This document shows, in pieces, positions 33,684 to 42,532 of a stretch of 42,614 bases of DNA (the stretch's first letter is position 1; every line of letters starts with the position of its first letter). The notes beneath the pieces are model-generated. The model was not told the origin of the DNA. It searched no databases and saw only the letters and a program-made list of their open reading frames with translations. Source of the stretch: Bacteroidales bacterium (GTDB taxonomy: Bacteria > Bacteroidota > Bacteroidia > Bacteroidales > Tenuifilaceae). The position numbers and the translations under genes are program-made. The DNA is taken from the NCBI GenBank assembly GCA_016931855.1, contig JAFGDZ010000017.1:1-42614 (forward strand), given 5' to 3'.

Positions 33684-35822
33684 TTAAAAGCGCTCGTAAC
33701 CATCGTCACCCTTTGTGGTATCGAATCCCTTTAGGTTTATTCCCTTTGTTGGAGCTGTTTTTTTCTCAGGGGCTGGACTTGCAGGCTTTGCAACTTTTGG
33801 CTGAGGTTTTACCTGAGGCTTTGGTTGCGGAGCCACTGGCTGGCTTTTTTGCTTTGGTTGCGAATCGAACATCGCCAGATTGGATCCCTTTGATTGCCCT
33901 AACTTTTTAACAATATCCTTAACTGAGTCAACCTTAAAGTACTGAATGGCCTCCTTAAGCTGGTCGGCCTGGCTGCTAAGCTCCTCTGAACTTGTAGCCA
34001 GCTCCTCGCTGGATGCCGCATTCTGCTGGGTAACCTGATTAAGCTGCTGAATTGCGCTGTTAATTTGGTCGGCACCAGAATTCTGCTCTGTGCTTGCGGC
34101 AGCAATTTCCTGAACCAGCTTAGATGTTCGCTCAATTTCGGGTATTAGCTTGGCCATTAAACCACCTGCCTCATCGGTAACTTTAACGCTTTTTGATGCA
34201 AGGGATACAATTTCATCGGCAGCCACTTTGCTACGCTCGGCAAGCTTACGCACTTCGGCAGCAACCACTGCAAAGCCACGTCCATGCTCCCCTGCCCTAG
34301 CGGCCTCTACCGCTGCGTTAAGGGCAAGAATATTGGTTTGAAAAGCAATATCGTTAATAATGGATATCTTATCGGCAATATTCCTAATAGACTCTAAGCT
34401 CTCGCCAGCAGCCTGCCCAACCTTTGTAACCACCTCCGATACGTTTATGGATATCTTTTCGGCTACACGAGAGTTCTCTGTGTTCTGCTCAATGTTGGCC
34501 ACCATCTCCTCCATGGAGCTGGATACCTCTTCGGCCGCCGAGGCCTGCTCGCTTGCGCCCTGCGATAGCTGCTGCGATGCGGAGCTAACCTCCATGCCTG
34601 CAATGGAAATGCTATCGGCGCCCGTCATTATATTCTCAACAATATCCTTTAGCTTAGCAACCATCTCGCGCAGCGCTTGGGCAAGCTCTCCTATTTCGTC
34701 CTTTTGGTAAACATCAACGGTAGCCGTTAAATCACCCGCAGCAACCGTTTTGGCAAAATCAACCCCTTTACGAAGAGCAATTACCACCGAGCGGGACACC
34801 AACCTTATCAGCAAGAAAATAATAAACACTGCAAGAATGGTTGCAACTATTACACCTAACCTAACCTCGCGCAACGTTTTATTCATATCGTTCTCATAAA
34901 AGCCAAGCGAAACAAACAGCTCCATTGGCTCATAGTACTTAAAGTACTGCACCTTTTTATCGCCTTGCCATATGTAAGCATCTCTTGTGATCTGCCCATT
35001 CATATTAGATTTCATAGTTTGGAAGAATGTTTCGTTACTAATATCTCCTCCCACACTATTTGGATGAACTATAATTACACCTTCCTTATTTACTATGAAC
35101 GGGTATCCATTATCAAAGTACTTTTTCCGATTAAAGAATGCTCTAACAGTATTCAAGTCCGTCTCGGGAATTCCAACATAGAGCATCCCCTTTACCTCAC
35201 CTCCTATAAGTATTGGGTCGTAAGCAGCGGTGTACCAGTCGCCAAGTACATTTGCGCGCCCCCGGTACTGCTGTCCCTTATCTATTGCCTGTGCAACAGG
35301 ACTTGATGACGGGATAAACGTTCCTACAGCACGAGTTCCATCACTTTGAGTAATATTGGTAGCGATACGCAAATAACCATCTGGGATTTTTTGAAAAACG
35401 GTTACCGTTTTTACCGATTGCGCACTAACCGCATCAACAAAAACGCTGCTCCCGTGAATAGCATTACTCCCAAAGTACCATTTAGGCACCCTCACGTTTA
35501 CATTGGCTCCCGTTTCCTGATTTGTGGCATTATAGGCTATCTCCTGAGTTTTATCCTCACGTAGCTGACCCTGCAACTGGAACTGCTGCTTGGCTACGGC
35601 CATTGCCAATACCAACTTCTCGCTACTTGCCTTTTGCTCTATAGATAATAGCTCGGTTAAATCCTTAACCTGTTCTCGCATATTAGCATCGGCACTCTCA
35701 AGTATTTGCTGTTGCAGAACTTGGCTGAAATATACTCCAAACACAACAAAACCAAAGATTACAAAACCGCCCATTAACAGGTTAAGCTTAACGCCAATTT
35801 TTAGGTTGTTTATCCAATTCAT
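33684..35822 (-). CDS. Methyl-accepting chemotaxis protein, Cache-HAMP
   Basis: A 712-residue transmembrane sensor. TM1 (~15-32) precedes a periplasmic Cache-type ligand domain (~35-320; [28 protein letters not shown]...[24 protein letters not shown]). TM2 (~325-345) and HAMP ([20 protein letters not shown]...) follow, then the coiled-coil signalling domain with hairpin tip [31 protein letters not shown]. The C-terminus is a Lys/Pro/Ala/Gln-rich linker ending DGYERF, reminiscent of the pentapeptide tether by which some receptors bind CheR/CheB. No che genes are in the window. The ligand is unknown. Confidence 0.92.
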   Translation of the reverse strand: MNWINNLKIGVKLNLLMGGFVIFGFVVFGVYFSQVLQQQILESADANMREQVKDLTELLSIEQKASSEKLVLAMAVAKQQFQLQGQLREDKTQEIAYNATNQETGANVNVRVPKWYFGSNAIHGSSVFVDAVSAQSVKTVTVFQKIPDGYLRIATNITQSDGTRAVGTFIPSSSPVAQAIDKGQQYRGRANVLGDWYTAAYDPILIGGEVKGMLYVGIPETDLNTVRAFFNRKKYFDNGYPFIVNKEGVIIVHPNSVGGDISNETFFQTMKSNMNGQITRDAYIWQGDKKVQYFKYYEPMELFVSLGFYENDMNKTLREVRLGVIVATILAVFIIFLLIRLVSRSVVIALRKGVDFAKTVAAGDLTATVDVYQKDEIGELAQALREMVAKLKDIVENIMTGADSISIAGMEVSSASQQLSQGASEQASAAEEVSSSMEEMVANIEQNTENSRVAEKISINVSEVVTKVGQAAGESLESIRNIADKISIINDIAFQTNILALNAAVEAARAGEHGRGFAVVAAEVRKLAERSKVAADEIVSLASKSVKVTDEAGGLMAKLIPEIERTSKLVQEIAAASTEQNSGADQINSAIQQLNQVTQQNAASSEELATSSEELSSQADQLKEAIQYFKVDSVKDIVKKLGQSKGSNLAMFDSQPKQKSQPVAPQPKPQVKPQPKVAKPASPAPEKKTAPTKGINLKGFDTTKGDDGYERF

Positions 35823-36225
35823 AGTGGTAGTATTTATTTTCTATTTGATCATTATTCGAAAAAACAAAATTTGAACGACTGTTCAATATAGGGTTACGCA
35901 TTAGCCATTTCAAGGTTTAATGATTGATATCACTTGCCTTTTGATTAACGTACTCTTTTATAACATCAATACTAAACAGTTTTAGAACGCAGTATAAGCA
36001 ACAAGTCGCACAGAACTGTAAATCAGCACAAAAGAAAAGGGATGCTCAATTCTTACTATTTATGTGAATGCCATTAGTAAATGGCACTTTTTTTTTTCGG
36101 AGTAATAATCTATCGCCACACTAAGCACCTCTATTTTTACCAAAGTATTCCAGCCTGAGATACCAGAAGGAAAGAGAACATCGACACCCATTATTTCCTA
36201 TTTTTATGGCTCAAACCTATTTGCT
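35823..36225. other. Intergenic, 403 bp, with orphan plus-strand terminator
   Basis: The chemoreceptor and cstA genes diverge from here. No coding sequence is seen. A plus-strand hairpin with a 10-T run at 36070-36097 has no annotated gene before it, so either a small RNA ends here or cstA has an attenuated leader. Confidence 0.45.
36070..36097 (+). terminator. Orphan intrinsic terminator upstream of cstA
   Basis: GCCATT (36070-36075), AGTA loop, AATGGC (36080-36085), then AC and ten T residues, 128 bp before the cstA ATG. Confidence 0.6.
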
Positions 36226-37653
36226 ATGATAACATTCATTATAAGCATTGCCATTCTTATTCTGGGCTACCTTATCTATGGTAAGTTTGTGGAGAAGGTT
36301 TTTGGTGCCGATCCCAAACGGGCAACGCCCGCCATAACCATGCAGGATGGAGTTGACTACGTTCCGCTACCCTGGTGGAAAATATTCCTGATACAGTTTT
36401 TAAACATTGCTGGGCTTGGGCCAATATTCGGAGCCATACTGGGTGCAACGTATGGCCCAGTTGCATTCCTGTGGATTGTGCTTGGGTGCATTTTTGCAGG
36501 CGCCGTTCACGATTACTTCTCGGGCATGCTATCCATAAGCCACGGAGGCCTTAGCATCCCCGAGATTGTGGGCAAGTACATGGGCAACGGCTTTAGGCAG
36601 TTTATGCGTGTGTTTACCGTTCTGCTAATGATTCTTGTTGGCGCCGTTTTTATTGTTGGGCCTGCGGGAATACTAGCCAGCCTTACTCCCGAATCGCTAT
36701 CAAAAACATTTTGGGTGTGGATTGTTTTTGCCTACTACGTGTTGGCTACGCTGCTGCCCATTGATAAGCTAATTGGCCGTATCTACCCCATTTTTGGGCT
36801 TGCGCTGCTATTTATGGCTTTGGGCATTGGCATATCCATGGTGTACAATGGCTACCCCATACCTGAGCTGGTTCCTGCAAACCTGCATAACATGAAAGCC
36901 AACGCCGATAAGTTCCCCATATTCCCCTTGCTATTTGTAACCATTGCGTGCGGTGCCATATCGGGGTTTCACTCCACGCAATCGCCGCTTATGGCGCGAT
37001 GCCTAAAGAATGAGATGCTTGGCCGCCGCGTATTCTATGGGGCAATGGTTGCCGAGGGTTTAGTTGCCCTAATATGGGCCGCTGTGGCCATGAGCTTCTT
37101 TGGCGGCGTACCCGAGCTTAACAGCGCCCTTGCCCAGCATAACAATGATGCTGCATGGGCGGTTAAAACCATATCGGATACAACGCTGGGGAAACTGGGA
37201 GGACTACTGGCCATTCTGGGCGTTGTGGCCGCTCCAATAACATCGGGCGATACTGCCTTTAGAAGTGCTAGGCTTATTGTTGCCGATTTCCTAAACTTTA
37301 AGCAGGCCAAAATATGGAACCGCTTGGCTGTGAGCCTGCCCCTATTTGCCATTGGTTTTACGCTAACCCAAATCAACTTTGAAATTATTTGGCGATATAT
37401 GGCTTGGAGCAACCAAACACTTGCTACTGTTGTGCTTTGGGCCATATCGGTTTACCTAATATCGGAGAAGACGCTTTACTGGATAACGCTAATCCCCGCT
37501 ATTTTTATGACTGCCGTAATTACCAACTACATCCTTATTGCGCCCGAAGGATTTCAACTTTCGCAGGCCATTGGATACCCCATTGGCATTACAGCAGCAG
37601 TGGTATCGGGTGTAATTTTTTGGTGGTACACCAAAAGGCGATTGGGTAAATAG
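36226..37653 (+). CDS. cstA: CstA-family carbon-starvation transporter
   Basis: A 475-residue polytopic membrane protein, about 13 hydrophobic segments. CstA proteins import pyruvate or peptides during carbon limitation. Family signatures: YGKFVEKVFGAD near the N-terminus, PAITMQDGVDYVPLPWW, FLNIAGLGPIFGAILGATYGP, GAVHDYFSGMLSISHGG, SGFHSTQSPLMARCL and PITSGDTAFRSARLI. At 475 residues it is the short form common in anaerobes and Bacteroidota, versus ~700 in E. coli. It is monogenic, with its own terminator. Substrate not determined. Confidence 0.88.
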   Translation: MITFIISIAILILGYLIYGKFVEKVFGADPKRATPAITMQDGVDYVPLPWWKIFLIQFLNIAGLGPIFGAILGATYGPVAFLWIVLGCIFAGAVHDYFSGMLSISHGGLSIPEIVGKYMGNGFRQFMRVFTVLLMILVGAVFIVGPAGILASLTPESLSKTFWVWIVFAYYVLATLLPIDKLIGRIYPIFGLALLFMALGIGISMVYNGYPIPELVPANLHNMKANADKFPIFPLLFVTIACGAISGFHSTQSPLMARCLKNEMLGRRVFYGAMVAEGLVALIWAAVAMSFFGGVPELNSALAQHNNDAAWAVKTISDTTLGKLGGLLAILGVVAAPITSGDTAFRSARLIVADFLNFKQAKIWNRLAVSLPLFAIGFTLTQINFEIIWRYMAWSNQTLATVVLWAISVYLISEKTLYWITLIPAIFMTAVITNYILIAPEGFQLSQAIGYPIGITAAVVSGVIFWWYTKRRLGK

Positions 37654-37673
37654 CCATTATTAGGATAATTAGC

Positions 37674-37702
37674 AAAGGAGCGGACATTCCCGCTCCTTTT
37701 TT
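37674..37702 (+). terminator. Intrinsic terminator after cstA
   Basis: AAAGGAGCGG (37674-37683) pairs with CCGCTCCTTT (37690-37699), then T-run. Confidence 0.9.
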
Positions 37703-37797
37703 ATTAGGCAAACGGCAATCATATTCCTATCAATAAAATACGCGCATTTTATAAAATCGCTTAAATTTATCTACCCAAAATCCCAAACACTAACCAA

Positions 37798-38805
37798 ATG
37801 AGAACAAAATGCCTATCAGCCCTGCTAATCCTAATAGGAATAGCTGCAACCAATACCCTTGTTGCCCAGCAACCCACTGGCAAGGCTATTTACACCTTGG
37901 AGCCCGATGAGTACATTGTTTACAGCGAGAGCTGCATTAACCTCACTGCCAATGCCAACGAGATTTACCTTGTTACCAAGCAAAACGATAAGTTCTATGT
38001 AATTGACAACGGCGTTAAGAAAGGGCCTTTTGATGAGCTGCCCGAGGATATGAATAGAACCTGCGGTAACGACTACTACAGCTGCGCCATATTTGAGGGG
38101 AACAACACCAACGATGAGGATTTATACAACCAAACCGTTACCCAAACCGATGAGGGCTTTGTTGCGCTAAACGTAAAGGGCAAAACCTACGGGCCATACC
38201 TTGGAATTATGGATATTCAGTTCTCGCACGAAACCAAGAACTTTTTTGCCGTTGCAATGGATCAGCAGAATAGGTTCCTGCTATTCTCATCGGTAACAGG
38301 AAAAACAACGCTGCTTAAGGGTGCACCGCAAAACCTAAAGATTAGCCCCGATGGTACATTTGCCATAATCACTACAACCATAAACTTTAACGCCGAGGAT
38401 TTTGATGCCAGCGCATACTCCTACGAGGAGCTAATGCAGTTCCGCATAAACACATCAACGGGCGAGAGCTTTGGGCCATTTAGTCAGGATAAGGTAACCG
38501 ACCGCGATATATGGTTTACCAAAACATCGGGCAGCAACTGGTTTATGCGCGCCCAGGGCAAGCTTTACCTAAACGGGCAGCCCCTTATGACCTTCCCCGA
38601 AATGGCCAGCACCTGCGACTTGTGGTTTAGCCCCGATGGCAAACGCGTTGCCATTAGCTCCTACGAAAAGATTGTATTCCCCGATAAATCGACCATTCCA
38701 AGCCCTGTGCACATTATCCCAATAGTAAAGAATGGTAAAACAACGCTAAAAATCATCACCCTTGAAAACGAAAAGAATCTGGTGCTTTACTCTCGCGATT
38801 TGTAG
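37798..38805 (+). CDS. Secreted propeller-like protein of unknown function
   Basis: A 335-residue protein with a signal peptide (MRTKCLSALLILIGIAATNT, then LVAQQ). Repeated segments such as KFYVIDNGVKKGPFDE, VALNVKGKTYGPYLGI, NLKISPDGTFAIIT, FGPFSQDKVTDRDIWF and LWFSPDGKRVAISSYE resemble WG/PD40-type beta-propeller blades. Its 3' end overlaps the next gene by 44 bp. It may be a periplasmic or surface propeller partner of the lysozyme-fold protein encoded downstream. No catalytic motif; no named family recognised. Confidence 0.65.
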   Translation: MRTKCLSALLILIGIAATNTLVAQQPTGKAIYTLEPDEYIVYSESCINLTANANEIYLVTKQNDKFYVIDNGVKKGPFDELPEDMNRTCGNDYYSCAIFEGNNTNDEDLYNQTVTQTDEGFVALNVKGKTYGPYLGIMDIQFSHETKNFFAVAMDQQNRFLLFSSVTGKTTLLKGAPQNLKISPDGTFAIITTTINFNAEDFDASAYSYEELMQFRINTSTGESFGPFSQDKVTDRDIWFTKTSGSNWFMRAQGKLYLNGQPLMTFPEMASTCDLWFSPDGKRVAISSYEKIVFPDKSTIPSPVHIIPIVKNGKTTLKIITLENEKNLVLYSRDL

Positions 38806-39466
38806 CATCTTTATTGCACTTGCCACCAAAGCACAGGATTACAGAATAGTTTACCCAGAGAGCTACGGCAATGCCGTGGCTTTTTTCAACAATGCCCCTT
38901 GGATTACCGATACCCTAGCCCGCTACGGCATAAACCCATGCGTTGCCAAAGCGGTTGTTTTCCCCGAGGTTATGCGATACTCCGCCCTAAAGGATGCCAT
39001 TGAAGTTAGGGCGCTAAAGGTTCTCTACATTCAGTACGGGAAGGAGTACGCCAACTTCTCCGTTGGGCAGTTCCAAATGAAACCCTCCTTTGCCGAGGAG
39101 CTAGAGCTTGTCTGGAACCAGCTAGTAAATACCAGCAATAGTCCGCTACCCTTTGGGAAATTCGACACCGCACCCAGTGCAACTGCCCGCTTGGAACGAG
39201 TTAAGCGGCTGGAATCCGTTAGCGGGCAGCTAAAGTACCTAGCAGCTTTTATTAAAGTGATGCAGGCAAGGTTTAACGCCGATACCGCCAGCAGCACCTG
39301 GCTTTTGGCTGCAGCATACAATGTTGGATTCCAAAAATCGGAGCAGGAAATACGCAAGCAGGGCAGCATGCCGTACTTCCACACAGGCACCCTAAAGCCA
39401 TCGCAATGCCACTGCTACGCCCATATTGCGCTGCAATACTTTACGGAGCAAAGCGGAAACAGGTAG
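38762..39466 (+). CDS. Secreted lysozyme/transglycosylase-fold protein, TTG start
   Basis: A 234-residue protein. TTG at 38762 is the only start that supplies a full signal peptide (MKTKRIWCFTLAICSIFIAL followed by ATKA-Q); there is no in-frame ATG until residue 71, long past the signal. The body matches a lytic-transglycosylase-like fold: FPEVMRY with candidate catalytic Glu69, then FSVGQFQMKPSFAEELE (Gly-x-x-Gln-Met-x-Pro motif) and WLLAAAYNVGF. The match is by pattern only; the family is not confirmed. The start lies 44 bp inside the preceding gene, in another frame, so the two are probably co-translated. Confidence 0.6.
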   Translation: MKTKRIWCFTLAICSIFIALATKAQDYRIVYPESYGNAVAFFNNAPWITDTLARYGINPCVAKAVVFPEVMRYSALKDAIEVRALKVLYIQYGKEYANFSVGQFQMKPSFAEELELVWNQLVNTSNSPLPFGKFDTAPSATARLERVKRLESVSGQLKYLAAFIKVMQARFNADTASSTWLLAAAYNVGFQKSEQEIRKQGSMPYFHTGTLKPSQCHCYAHIALQYFTEQSGNR

Positions 39467-39831
39467 AGAGCAAACTAGTAGAGATACGCTAGCCTAAACT
39501 TCAAGAATATCCCAACAACCAAACGTTGTAATGCAGGGCTTTGGAGGGTTGACCAAACGGGCGTAGCACCAATTTACACTGGAGGCAAGAGATATATGGA
39601 ATGATAGTTCCAAAACCACAGAAACATACACACACGAATCAATCCCAAGCACCCAGAAAATCAAATCTCCATTTGATGATTTGTAAAAAAATATTTTTTT
39701 TCGATATTGTGTACCTTTGGTGTACAATACATACTATATTTGGTATGATTAATACACCTTAGGTGTATAGATAAGTAAGTTAGCTGCAAGGCACTCAAGA
39801 ATGATAATTATTAACTTAAAACAAACCCATC
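39467..39831. other. Junction to AT-rich accessory region
   Basis: Base composition changes here. CGTTGT at 39524-39529 resembles the right core of the attC-like element further on (shared pattern CGTTGT..TGC). A TACCTTTG box lies at 39712-39719 and the near-perfect palindrome ATACACC-TTA-GGTGTAT at 39752-39768, both in the leader of the next gene. No coding sequence is convincing. Confidence 0.4.
39712..39719 (+). promoter_or_regulatory. Candidate -7 box for the DUF4468-like gene
   Basis: TACCTTTG, about 113 bp upstream of the ATG at 39832; followed by the palindrome at 39752-39768 in the predicted leader. Confidence 0.3.
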
Positions 39832-40386
39832 ATGAAAAGATTAATGTTTATTTTATTTGCGTCAATAAGTATAACAACTTACGGGCAGAAATTAGCAGTT
39901 ACACCAAATGGATTGAAAAATGCAGAAGACAATGAAAAGAACTTCATTGTATTGAACCTTCCAGAAATGACAGCACAACAACTTTACGAAAAGACAATAA
40001 AATATATCAATAAGAATTACAAGAACCCAGAAGAAGTTATAAAAGGAAAAACAGTTAATGAATACTTGAAATTTGAAACTTACAATCCAAGCATTTTATT
40101 TATTAAAAATGGTGGTATAAAGCAATTCTTTTCAGCAAAATACACTACTGAATTAAACTTTAAAGAAGGTAAAATAAAGTATGAAATTATTGAATTAAAT
40201 ATGAATCATACGCAAAATAATATGATTTTGTACTTTACTGGTGGCGGCTTAGATTGGGCAATATACAATAAGAAAGGCGACTTAAAAAGAGAGCAAGCCA
40301 AGATAGATATTGAAACATATTTTAATGCTCAAATTACCGATTATTTAAATTTTCTAAATGGAAAGACAGAAGAAGCTAATTGGTAG
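39832..40386 (+). CDS. Secreted DUF4468-like protein
   Basis: A 184-residue protein with signal peptide MKRLMFILFASISITTYGQ. The region NFIVLNLPEMTAQQLYEKTI, then KYINKNYKNPEEVIKGK and YLKFE, followed by a second alpha-beta half (LNFKEGKIKYEIIELNM), recalls the DUF4468 fold of Bacteroidota secreted proteins, where such domains are thought to be TBP-like. This assignment is tentative. AT-rich codon use and the attC-like stem 16 bp after the stop suggest it came as a mobile gene cassette. Function unknown. Confidence 0.55.
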   Translation: MKRLMFILFASISITTYGQKLAVTPNGLKNAEDNEKNFIVLNLPEMTAQQLYEKTIKYINKNYKNPEEVIKGKTVNEYLKFETYNPSILFIKNGGIKQFFSAKYTTELNFKEGKIKYEIIELNMNHTQNNMILYFTGGGLDWAIYNKKGDLKREQAKIDIETYFNAQITDYLNFLNGKTEEANW

Positions 40387-40401
40387 AAAAAATGCCCAGC
40401 A

Positions 40402-40535
40402 GCTAACAGGTGGTTTAGCCTACTAGGGCTGATGATGCAGATACGAAAGTTTTTAGTAATTTAGAATGTTTTTAACGTGGGATGACGCCGCTGGGGTTTA
40501 ACTCCCCAGCAGCCCAAACCACCGACCGTTGTGTG
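40402..40535 (+). mobile_element. attC-like stem element (integron cassette-like)
   Basis: GCTAACAGGTGGTTT (start 40402) and AAACCACCGACCGTTGTGTG (end 40535) form the termini. GGTGGTTT pairs with AAACCACC (8 bp) and AAC pairs with GTT beyond an asymmetric spacer, the layout of attC L''/L' and R''/R' boxes. A perfect 7-bp inner hairpin lies at 40490-40496/40504-40510. R-box matches to the RYYYAAC/GTTRRRY consensus are imperfect. It lies between two unrelated AT-rich genes. No integrase is seen in the window. Confidence 0.45.
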
Positions 40536-40540
40536 CCATT

Positions 40541-40568
40541 TTGACAATTTCGTTTAACAAACTATGCT
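40541..40568 (+). promoter_or_regulatory. Sigma70-like promoter upstream of the OLD gene
   Basis: TTGACA (40541-40546) and TATGCT (40563-40568) with a 16-bp spacer, 98 bp before the OLD-family ATG. This is unlike the TAnnTTTG boxes of the core genes. Confidence 0.45.
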
Positions 40569-40665
40569 AACAAAAGAAAGATAAATCTGATGAAAATATA
40601 AATTCGTATTCCATTAAATAACTGTACATAAAATTAAAACTCATTACAATTTAAAAAATAACAAA

Positions 40666-42531
40666 ATGTATATTTCAAAGATTCTTATAAAGAATTTCAA
40701 ATGCATTCAACAATTAGAGATTCATCCAAATGAGAATTTCAATGTAATAATTGGAGAAAACAACCAAGGCAAAACGACTATATTTGAAGCGTTACAGACT
40801 TGGTATAGATGTTATCAGTTGTATATTAGACCAAATAGAACAGACTTCTATCAAGGGAACAATTTATATCTCGCATATAAAAATCTAGACTTTTTAAGAT
40901 TATCAAAGGATACTGATTTATTTAAATCTTCACCAAATGAAGCAATTATTGGGTTAACAATTAAAGATATTGACAGTGTTGGAAATGGAATTGTTTTCGA
41001 CCTACAGTTTAAAGTGAACCGCCCACAATCAATTTCTAATGCATACTTAAGGGTTATAAAAAATATTAATAATAATTTTATTCGTTTTGCATCCCACTTA
41101 AAGTCCAAGCAAATAAAACTTGATGATGCAATTTTTCTCTATCAAACAAATCCCGTTTCTCGTGTATTAGCACAAGAACCCTTTATGAATGAAGGGCAAA
41201 TTAGGAAAAAAATCCTGAGGGGTAAATCTCAAGAAGTATTAAGGAGTAAAATTCTTTTGCATAGCAATCTATCAAAACTTGAAAATCAAGTTTCTGAGGT
41301 TATTGGTCAATCTATCAAATTTGATATAACTAATCGGAATAGAAAAGACAAGGATGAGTTTATCAATTTGCAAGTACAAAACGGTGGATGCTCATTAGAC
41401 ATTCATCTTCAAGGTAGCGGTTTAATACAAATCACCGAAATCTTTGCAACAGTTGACTACCTCGCATCTAAATTGAACATTCTATTAATTGATGAACCTG
41501 ATAGCCATATTCACTTATCATTACAAAAAAAATTAATGACAAGTCTGAAGTCTCTAATAGACAACCAAACTTTTATCATATCACACAACGATGGGTTTGT
41601 TAACGAAACATCAGATGGTGAACTATTCTATTTAAATCAAGATGCCAAAAACACAAAGGTTTTAAAGCCTCTTGAAGATGCTGATTTAATAAAAAAAGAT
41701 TTCGGCAGTCCAATCTTAACTTTGGAAAGGCTAAATAGTTCTGACAACATAGTATTTGTCGAAGGTAATGATGACAAAAAGTATATTCAACAATTACTTA
41801 TTAAATTAAATGAAATTGGAGTTGTTAAAAATCCTGATAGTCTTGACACCTGTTTTTTCTTTCAAATTAGAGGTAAAGATAATTTAATAACAAAACTCGA
41901 CTATAATAGAAGAACACTTTGCCAGTTATTTAATGACAAAAAATACATTGTAGTTACTGATAAAGACTTTACTTCAATCACAAATAGTTCTTCCTTAAAC
42001 AATGCTTTAATGCAAAGACTCGGAAGGTCTTCAAAGGCATTTTGCCATAACGGATATTGCATAGAGTCAACACTATTCAGTGATTTAAACAAGTTGCATT
42101 CTTATTTAGCGTTTCTCACCTCATCAGAAATTACTTATATTGAAAGTAACTCAGAATCCATACTAGACCAATTCTTAAGAGATTTAAGTAATATAACTTC
42201 CAACAGATATCAAAGAATTGAACAACAATTTGAAACACAAAAAAGAAACAGACCAGAATTATCAACTACTATGCTAAGTGATGTGTTAAGAGATGGAACT
42301 CAGAATAGAAACACATTAAACAATATTATGAACAAGTACTTAATAAGAGATTATATAGAAACTTTAGAAAATACTTGTTCAGTTTCTATTGTCCCAAATG
42401 GTATTAACTTAAGTGATGAAGAGTTTTGTAATAAATTGTTTTTTGACTTTATAAATCAACTTCCATTACATAGTATCGTATTTGACAACCATATACAGAT
42501 TTTAGAAAACATTTATAATGCTAGATTTTAA
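40666..42531 (+). CDS. OLD-family ATPase/TOPRIM nuclease
   Basis: A 621-residue protein with an ABC/SMC-type ATPase and a C-terminal TOPRIM nuclease, the OLD layout. The N-terminus MYISKILIKNFKCIQQLEI leads to Walker A GENNQGKTT (30-38). The signature LQGSG (248-252) precedes Walker B ILLIDEPDS (272-280) and the H-loop SHND (His307). TOPRIM motifs follow: VFVEGNDD (Glu366) and VVTDKDF (Asp432 and Asp434), then IESTLF. OLD proteins nick or cut DNA, and several act in phage defence (OLD, GajA of Gabija). No UvrD-type GajB partner lies before it, and what follows is an intron, so it is best called a stand-alone OLD protein. Very AT-rich, hence horizontally acquired. Confidence 0.88.
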   Translation: MYISKILIKNFKCIQQLEIHPNENFNVIIGENNQGKTTIFEALQTWYRCYQLYIRPNRTDFYQGNNLYLAYKNLDFLRLSKDTDLFKSSPNEAIIGLTIKDIDSVGNGIVFDLQFKVNRPQSISNAYLRVIKNINNNFIRFASHLKSKQIKLDDAIFLYQTNPVSRVLAQEPFMNEGQIRKKILRGKSQEVLRSKILLHSNLSKLENQVSEVIGQSIKFDITNRNRKDKDEFINLQVQNGGCSLDIHLQGSGLIQITEIFATVDYLASKLNILLIDEPDSHIHLSLQKKLMTSLKSLIDNQTFIISHNDGFVNETSDGELFYLNQDAKNTKVLKPLEDADLIKKDFGSPILTLERLNSSDNIVFVEGNDDKKYIQQLLIKLNEIGVVKNPDSLDTCFFFQIRGKDNLITKLDYNRRTLCQLFNDKKYIVVTDKDFTSITNSSSLNNALMQRLGRSSKAFCHNGYCIESTLFSDLNKLHSYLAFLTSSEITYIESNSESILDQFLRDLSNITSNRYQRIEQQFETQKRNRPELSTTMLSDVLRDGTQNRNTLNNIMNKYLIRDYIETLENTCSVSIVPNGINLSDEEFCNKLFFDFINQLPLHSIVFDNHIQILENIYNARF

Positions 42532-42532
42532 A

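Noticed and set aside
39494-39727. 77-aa minus-strand frame in the junction region
   Set aside because: No recognisable motif, no signal peptide, overlaps the candidate promoter; AT-rich chance frame more likely.
40666-42531. Gabija system (GajA)
   Set aside because: GajB helicase would be expected immediately downstream, where a minus-strand intron lies; the evidence supports only a generic OLD protein.
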